DNA of 64,000 nucleotides from Ursidibacter maritimus (GTDB lineage Bacteria; Pseudomonadota; Gammaproteobacteria; Enterobacterales; Pasteurellaceae): assembly GCF_009761395.1 (NCBI RefSeq), contig NZ_LEKN01000034.1:62001-126000 (forward strand), read 5' to 3'. The notes beneath the pieces were generated by a model. It saw nothing but the letters and a program-made list of their open reading frames with translations. It did no database searches and had not been told where the DNA came from. Shown here one piece after another: positions 1-9,284 of the stretch (positions are counted from its first letter, which is position 1; each line of letters opens with the position of its first letter). Position numbers and translations under genes: made by a program.

Positions 1-111
1 CTTTTTGATCCAATGCTCAAATAGATTGCTTGTCATTGTCTTTGGATGAATGATCGAGACAATCAAATTTGGGGTTTTGCTTATAATTTCCCTGCTACAA
101 ATGCTATTCTT

Positions 112-126
112 TGGTAACGTTTACCA
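112..126. promoter_or_regulatory. Operator-like inverted repeat
   Basis: The 15-mer TGGTAACGTTTACCA has six-base arms, TGGTAA and TTACCA, around a CGT centre. It resembles operators of LacI/GntR-type regulators, but it is not a good PurR box, which expects GCAAACGTTTGC. It lies about 80 bp upstream of the possible minus-strand gene that leaves the left edge. The regulator is unknown. Confidence 0.4.
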
Positions 127-191
127 TTTACATTATTAGAGATTTTTACCAATTAACTCATCATAATGGAATAAAGAAATGAAGTGAGGTA

Positions 192-275
192 TTGTCTATA
201 ATTGATTTTGTAAAAAAAGCTGCTAATAAAGGGAAGAGAGCATTATTAGCAACTATTTTAGTTAGTGTAGTCTAA
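192..275 (+). CDS. Possible 27-residue peptide (TTG start)
   Basis: A TTG codon preceded at good distance by AGTGAGGT opens 27 codons, reading LSIIDFVKKAANKGKRALL and ending ATILVSVV. The layout is a basic amphipathic start followed by a hydrophobic end. It could be a small membrane peptide, the remnant of a larger gene, or chance. I recognise no family, and the rare start codon keeps the confidence low. Confidence 0.2.
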   Translation: MSIIDFVKKAANKGKRALLATILVSVV

Positions 276-315
276 TTTGTTGAAATGCAGAGCATTGTTT
301 GAATTTTGTTATCAA

Positions 316-951
316 TTAAGGTTGATTATCTGTATTTTGCGTTGGGCTATCTACCGATTTGGCTTTACGGCTCTTTTTCCATTTCCAAAATACAAAAATT
401 CCACCAATAATTAAAATAACCCAAATTACCATTTGTCCTTTCTGAATTTGAGCGTGTAACCAATCTAAATTTTTTGCTCCGAAGTCGCCTAAATAGACCC
501 AAATTGGAACAGAAATAATTGCAGCAAAGAAATCGACTAAAACAAAACGAGTAAAAGTCACTTTGCGAGTAATGCCTGATACTAAATAAACCACCGCTCG
601 AAGCCCAGGTAAAAAACGGGCAACAAATAAGAGTTTCCAACCTTCTTTTTCAAAGCGATCTTGTACTGTTGCAAATCGTTCTGGCGTGGCAATTTTGCGA
701 ATAAGTGGGAATTTTAGGATTTTTTCACCATAAATGCGTCCAAGCCAATACATTGTGCTATCGCCAACTAATACACCAATCATACTGACGACAAGCATCC
801 AATGTACGTTTGTGTAACCTAAGCCAGAGATTACACCACCTGATACAAGGGTAATATCTTCAGGAATAGGTACGCCAAATCCACAGATTAACAGCACAAA
901 AAATACAGCAAAGTAGCCATAGCTACTGAAAAATTCAATTAGTAATTCCAT
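316..951 (-). CDS. DedA-family inner membrane protein
   Basis: Predicted polytopic membrane protein of 211 residues in the DedA/SNARE-associated family, whose members are linked to lipid-carrier flipping and membrane homeostasis. Family features seen are the early glycine-rich GFGVPIPEDITLV segment near residues 24-36 and the FVARFLPGLRAVVYL stretch near residues 109-123, with the conserved R-x-x-P-G-x-R. A hydrophobic C-terminal helix (about residues 173-192) is followed by a short polar basic tail. It begins 11 bp after purR on the same strand and is probably co-transcribed with it. The exact substrate and which E. coli paralogue it matches (YohD- or DedA-like) cannot be decided. Confidence 0.9.
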   Translation of the reverse strand: MELLIEFFSSYGYFAVFFVLLICGFGVPIPEDITLVSGGVISGLGYTNVHWMLVVSMIGVLVGDSTMYWLGRIYGEKILKFPLIRKIATPERFATVQDRFEKEGWKLLFVARFLPGLRAVVYLVSGITRKVTFTRFVLVDFFAAIISVPIWVYLGDFGAKNLDWLHAQIQKGQMVIWVILIIGGIFVFWKWKKSRKAKSVDSPTQNTDNQP

Positions 952-962
952 TACAATTCCTC

Positions 963-1973
963 TTATTGATTTAGGTTTCGGACAGAACTGCGCACAACGA
1001 GCTCAGGGTAAAATTCTAAGACCTTAGGCTCGTGACTTTGTTCATTATGTTCAATACGCTCAAGCAGTAAATCTAATGCCATCTGCCCTAAGCGTGTTTT
1101 AGATTGATGAATAGTGGTAAGTGGCGGCGCATAGAAACGCGAGTTATGAATATTATCGTAACCAATGATCGAAATATCTTGCGGGACAGATAAGCCTTTT
1201 TCTGTGATTGCAGAAATTGCACCTAAAGCCACGACATCACAAGCACAAACAACCGCCGTAGGCAGTTTTTCTTGTTTAAGTAAATTATTCATACTTTCGT
1301 AGCCAGCTTCAGGTTCAAAATCATTTTCGCAAATCCACTCATCTCGGATAAGCAACCCTGCATCTGTCATCGCTTTAACGAAGCCATCAAAGCGAGCTTT
1401 TGAGATAGTTTTAAACAAATCGCCCGTAATGATTGCAATATCACGATGTCCATTTTCAATTAAATACTGAGTTGCCATATAGCCACCATCAAAGCTATGG
1501 TCTTGAATACGATCACTTTGTCCGTCGTTTGGACCCCAATCCATTACCACCATTGGCACATTTGTGCCGTTAAAGAGTGAAAATGAATTGTCAGTATATT
1601 CTGAACACATTACCAAAATACCATCGACTCGTTTTTTAACCAGCATATCTAAATGGTTTTGAATTTTTTCTGACTGGTTTTGTGTATTACAGAGAAATAA
1701 TGAATAGCCTTTCTGATAACAGTATTCTTCCACTGCTAATACGATTTCAGCGAAATAGGGAGCTTCGCTGGTTGTGATGATCATGCCAATTGATTTAGTC
1801 GTATTCACTTTTAAACTACGAGCAACGGCACTTGGTGAATAATTTAATTCACCGACAGCTTGCCAAACAATTTTTGTGGTATCTTCTGATACAAAACGTG
1901 TTTTATTGATCACGTGAGAGACTGTCGTAGTGGACACGCCCGCTAGTTTGGCAACATCTTTAATCGTAGCCAT
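963..1973 (-). CDS. purR: Purine repressor PurR (LacI family)
   Basis: DNA-binding repressor of purine biosynthesis genes that needs hypoxanthine or guanine as corepressor. The N-terminal LacI helix-turn-helix (residues 2-24, [20 protein letters not shown]) and the hinge helix [10 protein letters not shown] (about residues 46-55) are nearly identical to E. coli PurR. The remaining residues form a periplasmic-binding-protein-like ligand domain with [11 protein letters not shown] and IIGYDN. Length 336, against 341 in E. coli. The start is shared with other family members (MATIKDVAK). It leads a likely two-gene unit with the downstream DedA-family gene. No clear PurR box was found directly upstream. 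Confidence 0.96.
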   Translation of the reverse strand: MATIKDVAKLAGVSTTTVSHVINKTRFVSEDTTKIVWQAVGELNYSPSAVARSLKVNTTKSIGMIITTSEAPYFAEIVLAVEEYCYQKGYSLFLCNTQNQSEKIQNHLDMLVKKRVDGILVMCSEYTDNSFSLFNGTNVPMVVMDWGPNDGQSDRIQDHSFDGGYMATQYLIENGHRDIAIITGDLFKTISKARFDGFVKAMTDAGLLIRDEWICENDFEPEAGYESMNNLLKQEKLPTAVVCACDVVALGAISAITEKGLSVPQDISIIGYDNIHNSRFYAPPLTTIHQSKTRLGQMALDLLLERIEHNEQSHEPKVLEFYPELVVRSSVRNLNQ

Positions 1974-2110
1974 TCAAAATTCCTCACCATAAAAAATTGA
2001 GCCATTATAGCCAATTTTGCAAAATGCTAAAACAAAATCACCGCTTGCATTGCATTTTTAGTAAATCCTTTTAAAATAGGATGATTATTTATTATGTTGA
2101 AGGAGATGGT

Positions 2111-2191
2111 ATGGGTACTTTTGGTTATTCTATGTTAGTGGTTGCACTTGCTTTAGGTATGATTGTGACGTTTGCAATCAATATTTTCTAA
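2111..2191 (+). CDS. 26-residue hydrophobic membrane peptide
   Basis: A strong Shine-Dalgarno (AAGGAGATGGT) precedes an ATG and 26 codons, MGTFGYSMLVVALALGMIVT then FAINIF, a single predicted transmembrane helix. A rho-independent terminator follows 17 bp after the stop, so the unit looks like a complete small transcript. I do not recognise a named family; it resembles the class of one-helix small membrane proteins that accompany larger complexes. It is divergent from purR. The ribosome binding site and terminator are what make a real gene likely. Confidence 0.65.
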   Translation: MGTFGYSMLVVALALGMIVTFAINIF

Positions 2192-2208
2192 ATTAAACAT
2201 TTTCAATG

Positions 2209-2236
2209 AGAGCGTCATTTGACGCTCTTTCTTTTT
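2209..2236 (+). terminator. Rho-independent terminator after the small membrane peptide
   Basis: Eight-base stem AGAGCGTC / GACGCTCT around an ATTT loop, followed by a T-rich run. It ends the 26-residue peptide transcript just before mnmC. Confidence 0.85.
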
Positions 2237-2252
2237 ATTGCTTTATTCACTT

Positions 2253-4256
2253 ATGGCTAAACTCACTTTTGCATCTTTGGCGTTTAATGCAACGCAAACT
2301 CCCGTTTCAGAACAATTTGACGATATTTATTTTTCTACTCAAGACGGCTTGGCAGAAAGCTATTATGTTTTTCAAGAAGGCAATCAACTTTGGCAAAAAT
2401 GGCAGGATCATACAAGATCTGCATTTATCATTGCGGAAACGGGCTTTGGTACAGGGTTAAATTTTTTAGCGGTTGCCGAAAAATTTCAACAATTTCAACA
2501 GGAACATCCTGATTCTCCATTAAAACGGCTCTACTTTATTTCTTTTGAAAAATTTCCATTAACGGCAAATCAATTAGCCGATATTCATCAACTTTACCCA
2601 CAATTTGCAAAACTTTCTCAGCAACTCACCGCTTATTGGCAACCTCGTCAAGTTGGTTGTCAGCGTTACCATTTTGAACAAGTCTATTTAGATATTTGGT
2701 TTGGCGAAATGGCGGAAAATTTGGAGCAGCTAGGTGATAGTTATAACGGTTTAGTCGATTGTTGGTTTTTAGATGGTTTTTCACCAGATAAAAATCCAGA
2801 AATGTGGAACACAGGGCTATATCAAGCAATGTTTCGTTTAACACAAAATGGCGGAAGTTTTGCGACATTTACTGCCTCAAGTGCAGTACGAAAAGGGTTG
2901 CAAGCGGTTGGTTTTGATGTGAAGAAACGCAAGGGTTTTGGCAAAAAGCGAGAAATGCTATGGGGCGAAAAACCGCAAGAAAGCCTATCAGCAATTTCAC
3001 AGTATCCTTATTTTTACCCTAACCATTCTGCTAGTTGTGATGATATTGCTATTATTGGTGGCGGTGTTGCAAGTTTATTTCTTGCATATTCACTGTTAGA
3101 AAAAGGTAAAAAAGTTACTTTATATTGCCAAGATGAACAAGTGGCTCAAAATGCGTCGGGTAATCAACAAGGGGCAATTTATCCCCAATTAAGTGATGAC
3201 GATGAGCGAAATGTTCGTTTTTATGTGCATAGCTTTGATTATGCCTTACAACGTTTAAAAAAACTCGCACAAGCGGTGGAGTTTGAGCATCAATTTACAG
3301 GGGTGGCTCTTTATGCGTATAACGAAAAAACAGCACAAAAATTAGCAAAAATGGCGCAGCAAGATTGGGATCATTCACTTTATCAGCTTTATGATGCAAA
3401 AAAGCTGAGTGAAAAAATTGGTTTGCCTGTTCAAAATGGCGGGGCTTTTATTTCACAAGGCGGCTGGCTTTCACCGATTCAGCTCGTACAAAATGGGATT
3501 GCTTATTTACAAAACAAAGGCTTAAAACTATTTTTAAATCATCAGGTGACGGAATTAACTTGGCAACAAAATGCGTGGCAGTGGCAACAAGGTGGAGAAG
3601 TATTTCGTCATTCGGTTGTGGTTCTGGCTAATGGACACCAGCTGAAAACCTTTAAACAAACAGATGGCATTCCACTTTATCCTGTACGTGGGCAAGTTAG
3701 TCAAGTGCCAACCAATACGGCATTAAGCGCCTTAAAATGTGTAGTGTGTTATGACGGTTACCTTACGCCAGTATCTGCATCTGAAACCCATTGCATTGGT
3801 GCAAGCCATTTACGAGATAATGCGGATATGGCATTTAGTTTGGCTGAACATCAGCAAAATATTGCAAAACTTCAGCAAAATCTAACCGCTTGTGATTGGA
3901 CATTGAATATCGACAATTCTGAGAATAAAGGAAAAGTCGGGATTCGGGCTGCTTTTCGTGATCGAGTGCCAATGGTTGGTTCAGTACCTCATTTTGCGGA
4001 ACAAAAAAGACAATTTCAGAATCTGTATAATCAACTTCGCCGTAAAGAACCTCTTAAACAGGCGGAAAATTACACAAATCTTTATTTAATTGCTGGTCTC
4101 GGCTCTCGTGGGCTAACTACCGCACCATTACTAGGGGAATTACTGGCAAGCCAAATTTGCAAAGAGCCTTTGCCGATAAGCCAAGACATTTTACACGCAC
4201 TTAGCCCAAATCGGAGTTGGATACGTCAATTATTGAAAGGGAGAAAAGTAGAGTAG
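2253..4256 (+). CDS. mnmC: Bifunctional tRNA mnm5s2U biosynthesis protein MnmC
   Basis: Last two steps of 5-methylaminomethyl-2-thiouridine formation at the tRNA wobble position. The N-terminal methyltransferase domain (about residues 1-245) has ETGFGTGLNFL as its SAM-binding segment and WFLDGFSPDKNPEMW. The C-terminal FAD-dependent oxidoreductase (about residues 265-665) opens with the dinucleotide-binding motif IIGGGVASLFLAYSL and ends with GLGSRGLTTAPLLGE. Length 667 matches the full-length fusion. I chose the ATG at 2253 (MAKLTFASLAF) over the upstream TTG at 2238. It is convergent with aspC. It contains an uptake-signal core at 3885-3893. Confidence 0.95.
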   Translation: MAKLTFASLAFNATQTPVSEQFDDIYFSTQDGLAESYYVFQEGNQLWQKWQDHTRSAFIIAETGFGTGLNFLAVAEKFQQFQQEHPDSPLKRLYFISFEKFPLTANQLADIHQLYPQFAKLSQQLTAYWQPRQVGCQRYHFEQVYLDIWFGEMAENLEQLGDSYNGLVDCWFLDGFSPDKNPEMWNTGLYQAMFRLTQNGGSFATFTASSAVRKGLQAVGFDVKKRKGFGKKREMLWGEKPQESLSAISQYPYFYPNHSASCDDIAIIGGGVASLFLAYSLLEKGKKVTLYCQDEQVAQNASGNQQGAIYPQLSDDDERNVRFYVHSFDYALQRLKKLAQAVEFEHQFTGVALYAYNEKTAQKLAKMAQQDWDHSLYQLYDAKKLSEKIGLPVQNGGAFISQGGWLSPIQLVQNGIAYLQNKGLKLFLNHQVTELTWQQNAWQWQQGGEVFRHSVVVLANGHQLKTFKQTDGIPLYPVRGQVSQVPTNTALSALKCVVCYDGYLTPVSASETHCIGASHLRDNADMAFSLAEHQQNIAKLQQNLTACDWTLNIDNSENKGKVGIRAAFRDRVPMVGSVPHFAEQKRQFQNLYNQLRRKEPLKQAENYTNLYLIAGLGSRGLTTAPLLGELLASQICKEPLPISQDILHALSPNRSWIRQLLKGRKVE

Positions 4257-4269
4257 TTATGCTGATATT

Positions 4270-4299
4270 CAAACCACCTTAAAGCTAAAGGTGGCTTGA
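4270..4299. terminator. Bidirectional terminator between mnmC and aspC
   Basis: An extended inverted repeat, TTCAA-A-CCACCTT with AAGGTGG-C-TTGAA around a short loop, sits between the two convergent stop codons. There is no long T run on either side, so termination strength is uncertain. Confidence 0.6.
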
Positions 4300-4310
4300 A
4301 TAATCGAAGA

Positions 4311-5507
4311 TTATAGGACTTTTACGATAGATTCACATAAGCGGTCGATATTATCTTCAGTAATACCAGCCACATTGATACGGCCTGAACGAACCGCATA
4401 AATAGCAAATTCATCACGTAAACGATCCACTTGTTCAGGGCTTAAACCACTGAAAGAGAACATACCGTTTTGAGCAATAATAAAATCAAAGTTTTGTGTT
4501 GCCCCTTTCTCTTTTAAAAGCTGAACGAATTTAGCACGCATTTCTTTAATACGGTTACGCATTTCGGCTAATTCTGCAATCCAATTTGCTTTTAATGCTG
4601 GATCAGCTAATACTGTGGCCACTGCACTTGCACCGTGAGATGACGGGTTAGAGTAAAGTACACGAATAATTGATTTAACTTGGCTGAATGCGTTATTTGC
4701 TGTTTCAGCATCTTTTGCAACAAGGGTAAATGCACCCACACGCTCATTATATAAACCGAAGTTTTTTGAGAATGAACTTGCTACTAAAAGCTCAGGATTA
4801 TTTTTAGCAAATGTGCGTAAACCGAACGCATCTTCTTCTAAACCGTTTGCGAAACCTTGGTAAGCGAAGTCAAATAATGGTAACCAACCTTTTTCAGCAG
4901 AAAGATTTGCTAATGTTTGCCATTGTTCAGGTGTTGGGTCGATCCCTGTTGGGTTATGGCAGCAACCGTGTAGTAAGACAACGTCGCCAGCTTCAGCTTG
5001 GCTAAGATCGGCAAGGAGATTATCCCAATCTAACGCTTTTGTTTCTTTGTTATAGTAACGGTATTCTTTAATATTGATACCCACCGCATTAAAAATAGCA
5101 TTGTGGTTTGGCCAAGTTGGTGTTGAAATCCACACATTTTTTGCACTAGTTTGGCGTTTAATAAATTCGGCTGCAATGCGTAATGCCCCTGTTCCACCTA
5201 AACTTTGAGCGGTTTTTGCACGACCAGATGTAATCACATCGGCATTTTCACCAAAAAGTAGTCCTTGGGTTTGTTTATTGAAATCCGCAATACCATCAAT
5301 GGTTAAATAGTTTTTGGTATTTTCATTCGCGAGTAAACGAGTCTCTGCCTCTTTTACTGCTTTAACAATCGGGGTTTGACCTTTGGCGTCTTTATAAACA
5401 CCGATACCTAAATTGATTTTTTCAGCACGAGTTTCAGCTTTGAATGCTTCGCCTAAACCTAAAATTGGATCGGCAGGTGCTGCTTGAATATGACTAAACA
5501 TAGACAT
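4311..5507 (-). CDS. aspC: Aspartate aminotransferase (class I)
   Basis: PLP enzyme that interconverts aspartate and 2-oxoglutarate with oxaloacetate and glutamate. The sequence follows E. coli AspC throughout, with [39 protein letters not shown] and the [15 protein letters not shown] segment carrying the Schiff-base lysine (near residue 248). Length 398 against 396 in E. coli. Two in-frame ATGs lie six bases apart; GAGGAAAT seven bases before the first favours MSMFSH over MFSH. The arginine that binds the substrate's second carboxylate is present in SGRINVAG. It appears monocistronic. Confidence 0.95.
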   Translation of the reverse strand: MSMFSHIQAAPADPILGLGEAFKAETRAEKINLGIGVYKDAKGQTPIVKAVKEAETRLLANENTKNYLTIDGIADFNKQTQGLLFGENADVITSGRAKTAQSLGGTGALRIAAEFIKRQTSAKNVWISTPTWPNHNAIFNAVGINIKEYRYYNKETKALDWDNLLADLSQAEAGDVVLLHGCCHNPTGIDPTPEQWQTLANLSAEKGWLPLFDFAYQGFANGLEEDAFGLRTFAKNNPELLVASSFSKNFGLYNERVGAFTLVAKDAETANNAFSQVKSIIRVLYSNPSSHGASAVATVLADPALKANWIAELAEMRNRIKEMRAKFVQLLKEKGATQNFDFIIAQNGMFSFSGLSPEQVDRLRDEFAIYAVRSGRINVAGITEDNIDRLCESIVKVL

Positions 5508-5718
5508 TAGATTTCCTCATTGAGTTGTGTTGCAAAATTGTTATTTTATACGACTAATTTGACTTTTTAGCAAGTGTCAAGCGGTCTGTTCTTGAAGAAA
5601 ATTTACAAAATTATCTATTCTTGTCGGAGTAGTCACATTTTCGATTTTTTCCATACCCAAAAAAGCAATTTTGTGCTTTAATACAGGCAATTTTCTCAAC
5701 ACAAAATAAGGTGTAAAA

Positions 5719-6645
5719 ATGAGTTGGATTGAAAAAATCTTAGGTAGAACATCTTCATCTTCAACAAGTAAGTCAAAAATTCCAGAAGGTGTTTGGACAA
5801 AATGCACAAGTTGTGAGCAGGTGTTATATACCGAAGAATTAAAACGCAATATGCAAGTTTGTCCAAAATGTGAGCATCATATGCGTATTGATGCTCGTAC
5901 TCGTCTAATCACATTATTAGATGAAGGTTCGACAGAAGAACTTGCCGCTGATCTTGAACCACAAGATATTTTGAAGTTTAAAGATCTCAAAAAATATAAA
6001 GATCGTTTAACTGCCGCTCAAAAACAAACGGGAGAAAAAGATTCGTTCATCGTGATTACGGGTAAGTTGTATGATATGCCTGTAGTAACTGCGTCTTTTA
6101 ACTTTGAATTTATGGGTGGATCGATGGGATCTGTTGTTGGGGCGAAATTTGTGCGTGCCGCAGAATATGCCTTAGAACATAATGTGCCTTTCATCTGTTT
6201 CTCGGCATCGGGTGGTGCTCGTATGCAAGAAGCTCTTTTCTCGTTAATGCAAATGGCAAAAACCAGTGCGGTATTAGCAAAAATGCGTGAAAAGGGTGTA
6301 CCTTTCATTTCGGTATTGACAGACCCAACCTTAGGTGGTGTATCTGCAAGTTTGGCTATGCTAGGCGATATTAACATTGCTGAGCCAAAAGCGTTGATTG
6401 GTTTTGCTGGGCCACGTGTTATTGAACAAACAGTGCGTGAGAAATTACCAGAAGGTTTCCAACGTAGTGAGTTTCTCCTTGAGAAAGGGGCGATTGATAT
6501 GATCGTTCATCGTAAAGATATGCGTGATACGCTAACTCGTTTAGTTGCTAAATTAACGAATCAACCAACGCCATTTAAAACAGGCGAGTTGGTTGAAGCT
6601 GAAGAAATTCAATCAGAAGAATTAGTACAGTCAGAAGAAGCATAA
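5719..6645 (+). CDS. accD: Acetyl-CoA carboxylase carboxyltransferase subunit beta
   Basis: Beta subunit of the carboxyltransferase that makes malonyl-CoA, the first step of fatty acid synthesis, working with AccA. An N-terminal four-cysteine zinc ribbon (C29, C32, C48, C51) is followed by the crotonase-like carboxyltransferase fold, with [14 protein letters not shown] near residues 130-143 and [11 protein letters not shown] near residues 163-173. Length 308 is normal. The C-terminus ends in a short glutamate-rich tail. The stop codon abuts the folC ATG, so the two genes are translationally close, as is common in gamma-proteobacteria. Confidence 0.97.
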   Translation: MSWIEKILGRTSSSSTSKSKIPEGVWTKCTSCEQVLYTEELKRNMQVCPKCEHHMRIDARTRLITLLDEGSTEELAADLEPQDILKFKDLKKYKDRLTAAQKQTGEKDSFIVITGKLYDMPVVTASFNFEFMGGSMGSVVGAKFVRAAEYALEHNVPFICFSASGGARMQEALFSLMQMAKTSAVLAKMREKGVPFISVLTDPTLGGVSASLAMLGDINIAEPKALIGFAGPRVIEQTVREKLPEGFQRSEFLLEKGAIDMIVHRKDMRDTLTRLVAKLTNQPTPFKTGELVEAEEIQSEELVQSEEA

Positions 6646-7944
6646 ATGACAACATTAACTTCACCAAAAGCCACGGATTCATTGGAAACGTGGCTTTCCT
6701 ATTTAGAAAAAAGCCATTTCAAACCCATTGATATGGGGCTTGAGCGTATTCGTGATGTTGCGTTAAAGTTAAATTTACTTAATCCAGCACCTTATGTCAT
6801 TACTGTTGCTGGTACAAATGGCAAAGGTTCAACCTGTAAATTACTCGAAACAGCACTCTTAAAAGCGGGGTTGCGTGTCGGTGTTTATTCCTCGCCACAT
6901 TTAATTCATTACAATGAGCGTGTGAGAATTCAAGGGCAACCAGTAAGCGATGCGGATTTTATTCAAACCTTTGATTATATTGAACAGCATAAATCACAGT
7001 CTTTAACTTATTTTGAGTTTGGGACTTTAGCGGCATTTGATCTATTTCGCCGAGCTAAACTAGATGTTGCGATTTTGGAAGTAGGATTGGGTGGGCGTTT
7101 AGATGCGACAAATATCGTGGATCCTAATTTTGCAGTGATTACGTCCATTGATATTGACCATATTGAATTTCTAGGCAACGATAGAGAAGTGATAGGGAGA
7201 GAAAAAGCAGGCATTTTCCGTCAAAATATTCCAGTGGTGATTGGCGAACCTGATTGCCCAGCAAGTATCTTACAATATGCAAATAGTTTGAATTGCCAAA
7301 TTTCTCGCCGAGATGTTGATTGGAAATTTTCTGTCGAAACCAACCGCTTACATTGGCAGTCTGCAAATGCAAATCTAGATTTACCACTGCCAAAAATTCC
7401 TGTGCCAAATTGTGCAACAGCGGTTGCAGTGCTTACGCAATTGCCTTTTGCAATAACCAATGAGATTTTGCAACAAAGTATTGTGGAAACGCAAATGGTA
7501 GGGCGTTTTCAAACGCTAACTCAGCAGGATTTTGCAAAATTTTCACGAAAACCACCGCTTGCCCAAGTGATTGTTGATGTGGGGCATAATCCACACGCAG
7601 CACGTTATTTAGCAGAGCGGTTACAAGCGTTAAAACAACCACAATCAAAACTATATGCCGTATTTAGTGTATTAGTTGATAAAGATTTATCTGGTATTGT
7701 GGAGCCGTTATCGACTTTAGTGGATAAATGGTATTGTGCAGGATTAGAGGGCTATCGTGGTCAGCGTGGCGAACAGGTACTTGAAAAATTGCATAATGTA
7801 TTGCCTAATGCTAATGCAGTCAGTTTCAATAGCGTTGCTCAAGCAACTGAAAGCGCATTTTTGCAAGCAGGTCGTGAGGACATTGTTTTAGTGTTTGGTT
7901 CTTTCCATACTGTTGCAGATTTTATGTTATGGATAAACAAGTGA
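6646..7944 (+). CDS. folC: Bifunctional dihydrofolate / folylpolyglutamate synthase
   Basis: Mur-ligase-fold ATPase that adds glutamate to dihydropteroate and then to folates. The ATP loop GTNGKGSTCKLLE lies near residues 56-68; substrate residues appear in YSSPHLIHYNERVRI, and FEFGTLAAFDLF and VGLGGRLDATN are typical. Length 432 is normal. It starts directly after the accD stop without a gap, so it should depend on the accD transcript. It is followed on the opposite strand by the 4.5S RNA gene. Confidence 0.96.
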   Translation: MTTLTSPKATDSLETWLSYLEKSHFKPIDMGLERIRDVALKLNLLNPAPYVITVAGTNGKGSTCKLLETALLKAGLRVGVYSSPHLIHYNERVRIQGQPVSDADFIQTFDYIEQHKSQSLTYFEFGTLAAFDLFRRAKLDVAILEVGLGGRLDATNIVDPNFAVITSIDIDHIEFLGNDREVIGREKAGIFRQNIPVVIGEPDCPASILQYANSLNCQISRRDVDWKFSVETNRLHWQSANANLDLPLPKIPVPNCATAVAVLTQLPFAITNEILQQSIVETQMVGRFQTLTQQDFAKFSRKPPLAQVIVDVGHNPHAARYLAERLQALKQPQSKLYAVFSVLVDKDLSGIVEPLSTLVDKWYCAGLEGYRGQRGEQVLEKLHNVLPNANAVSFNSVAQATESAFLQAGREDIVLVFGSFHTVADFMLWINK

Positions 7945-7989
7945 TGGGATTCAATGTTAAAACAGACAATCGCTTTTTAGGCAAAAAAG

Positions 7990-8100
7990 GTGGGGCGTTT
8001 TCAGCTAAATCTCGGCACACAGAAATTTCAATTCTGGCTGCTTTCTTCCGAACCTGACCAAGTAAACTGAACACCATTGCGAGGAACCAAAAACGCCCCA
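7990..8100 (-). ncRNA. ffs: 4.5S signal recognition particle RNA
   Basis: RNA scaffold of the bacterial SRP that binds Ffh and delivers nascent membrane proteins to FtsY. On the minus strand the apical hairpin GGTCAGGTTCGGAAGAAAGC is nearly identical to E. coli 4.5S RNA (GGTCAGGTCCGGAAGGAAGC). The ends pair as TGGGGCG with CGCCCCA, and GTGTGCCGAGATTTAGCTG matches the 3' strand of the E. coli molecule. Length is about 111 nt. A run of six T residues follows directly. The long minus-strand open frame across this region is a by-product of the RNA gene, not a protein. Confidence 0.95.
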
Positions 8101-8105
8101 TAGGA

Positions 8106-8123
8106 TTACATCTAGCGATGTAA
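8106..8123 (-). other. Hairpin in the ffs 5' leader
   Basis: TTACATC-GCTA-GATGTAA, a perfect seven-pair hairpin between the ffs promoter and the mature 5' end. It lies in the short leader that in E. coli is removed by RNase P. Whether it has a role in processing is inference. Confidence 0.5.
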
Positions 8124-8131
8124 GGGTTCGG

Positions 8132-8160
8132 ATTATAGATTTTTATCTTTGAAAAGACAA
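8132..8160 (-). promoter_or_regulatory. Sigma-70 promoter of ffs
   Basis: On the minus strand TTGTCT, a 17-base spacer and a perfect TATAAT precede the mature 4.5S RNA by about 30 bases. This fits a strong constitutive promoter with a short processed leader. Confidence 0.75.
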
Positions 8161-8173
8161 GTAAAAAGCAAAA

Positions 8174-8222
8174 TAAGCGGTTTGATTGCGTTAAATTTTT
8201 GCAAAACAGATCAAACCGTTTA
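8174..8222. repeat. Inverted pair of uptake-signal-like cores
   Basis: AAGCGGTTTGAT and ATCAAACCGTTT, separated by about 25 bases, form a stem with one mismatch. It lies between the ffs promoter and tesB. It resembles the other paired-core hairpins in the window, but here it is not at the end of any gene. Confidence 0.5.
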
Positions 8223-8262
8223 AATTGACAGCAATTTCTCATCAATATATTTAGGAGTTCTT

Positions 8263-9135
8263 ATGTCTATGCCAACAACACATTCGGCACTTTCACATCT
8301 TATTCAATTATTGACGTTAGAGCGTTTAGATGATGGGCTTTTTCGTGGCGAAAGTGAAGATTTAGGTTTCCCCCAAGTATTTGGTGGACAAGTTGTTGCA
8401 CAATCGTTAATGGCTGCAATGCAAGTGGTAGAAAATGGCCGAGAGCTACATTCTTGCCATACTTATTTTATAAGAGCGGGAGATGCTGCATACCCTATTA
8501 TCTATGAAACTGAAATTTTGCGAGAAGGTAATAATTTCACGCTAGTAACTATCAATGCCAAGCAGCATAACGAGATTATTTGTCGTGTGATGGCATCTTT
8601 TCAGAATCAAGAAAGTGGTTTTGAACATCAAATTACAATGCCACATTTTGATGTTGAAAGTTTTTATTCGGAGAATGATTTAATTCAATCTTTAGCGTTG
8701 ATGTTACCTTCGCCCTTGAGAGAAAAATTTTCTGCAGAACGTCCATTTGATGTGCGTATCAAATACCCAAACGACCCTTTTAATGGGCATAAACTTCCAC
8801 CAAAACAAGAACTTTGGGTAAAAACAAACGGAGTTGTTCCCGTAGATAATTATCGACTACATCAATGTTTATTGGCTTATTTCAGTGATTTCCACTGTAT
8901 TTTAACGATGTTACACCCCCATGAATGTGGTTTTATGCAACAAGGGCTGAAAATTGCCACTATTGACCACAGTATCTGGTTTCACCGCCCAATCAATTGG
9001 AATGATGGGTTATTTTTCTCTCTCACAAGCCCAAATGCTTTTGGGGCTAGAGGGCTCACTAGGGGAGAGGTGTTTGATAAAGATGGTAAGTTGTTAGCTA
9101 GTTATCAACAAGAAGGGTTAATTCGCAAACTGTAA
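8263..9135 (+). CDS. tesB: Acyl-CoA thioesterase II
   Basis: Double-hotdog thioesterase that hydrolyses medium- and long-chain acyl-CoA to free fatty acid and CoA. Recognised from GLFRGESEDLGFPQVFGGQV near the N-terminus, FIRAGD, the second-half AYFSDF that carries the catalytic aspartate, ATIDHSIWFHRP, and the C-terminal QEGLIRKL with the catalytic glutamine. Length 290 against 286 in E. coli. The ATG follows AGGAG at a good distance. It stands alone between ffs and cmoB and ends at a clear terminator. Confidence 0.94.
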   Translation: MSMPTTHSALSHLIQLLTLERLDDGLFRGESEDLGFPQVFGGQVVAQSLMAAMQVVENGRELHSCHTYFIRAGDAAYPIIYETEILREGNNFTLVTINAKQHNEIICRVMASFQNQESGFEHQITMPHFDVESFYSENDLIQSLALMLPSPLREKFSAERPFDVRIKYPNDPFNGHKLPPKQELWVKTNGVVPVDNYRLHQCLLAYFSDFHCILTMLHPHECGFMQQGLKIATIDHSIWFHRPINWNDGLFFSLTSPNAFGARGLTRGEVFDKDGKLLASYQQEGLIRKL

Positions 9136-9187
9136 AATATTTGGCAGGGATCTGTTTTAGATCCAAATTTTATTCAAAATCTTTGGC

Positions 9188-9210
9188 TGGCTAACCACTA
9201 GCCATTTTTT
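9188..9210 (+). terminator. Terminator of tesB
   Basis: TGGCTA-ACCAC-TAGCCA stem-loop followed directly by six T residues, 52 bp after the tesB stop. Confidence 0.85.
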
Positions 9211-9284
9211 ATTTTGCAGGATTTGTCAATTTTCGTTAGAATCGCACCGCTTTTATTCCTTTAGATACATTATTTTAGAGATTT

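Larger units (their letters stand above)
1..315. other. Left-edge region without an assignable gene
   Basis: No gene is clearly recognisable here. On the minus strand an open frame runs off the left edge and could begin at the ATG near position 33 (MTSNLFEHWIKK...), so the start of a gene lying outside the window is possible. Its family is not recognisable from 12 residues. The stretch also holds the inverted repeat at 112-126 and a possible 27-codon ORF at 192-275, both listed separately. Confidence 0.4.

Noticed and set aside
7922-8245. 107-codon open frame on the minus strand
   Set aside because: It covers the 4.5S RNA gene, whose conserved hairpin and paired ends explain the sequence; related genomes often carry such false proteins.
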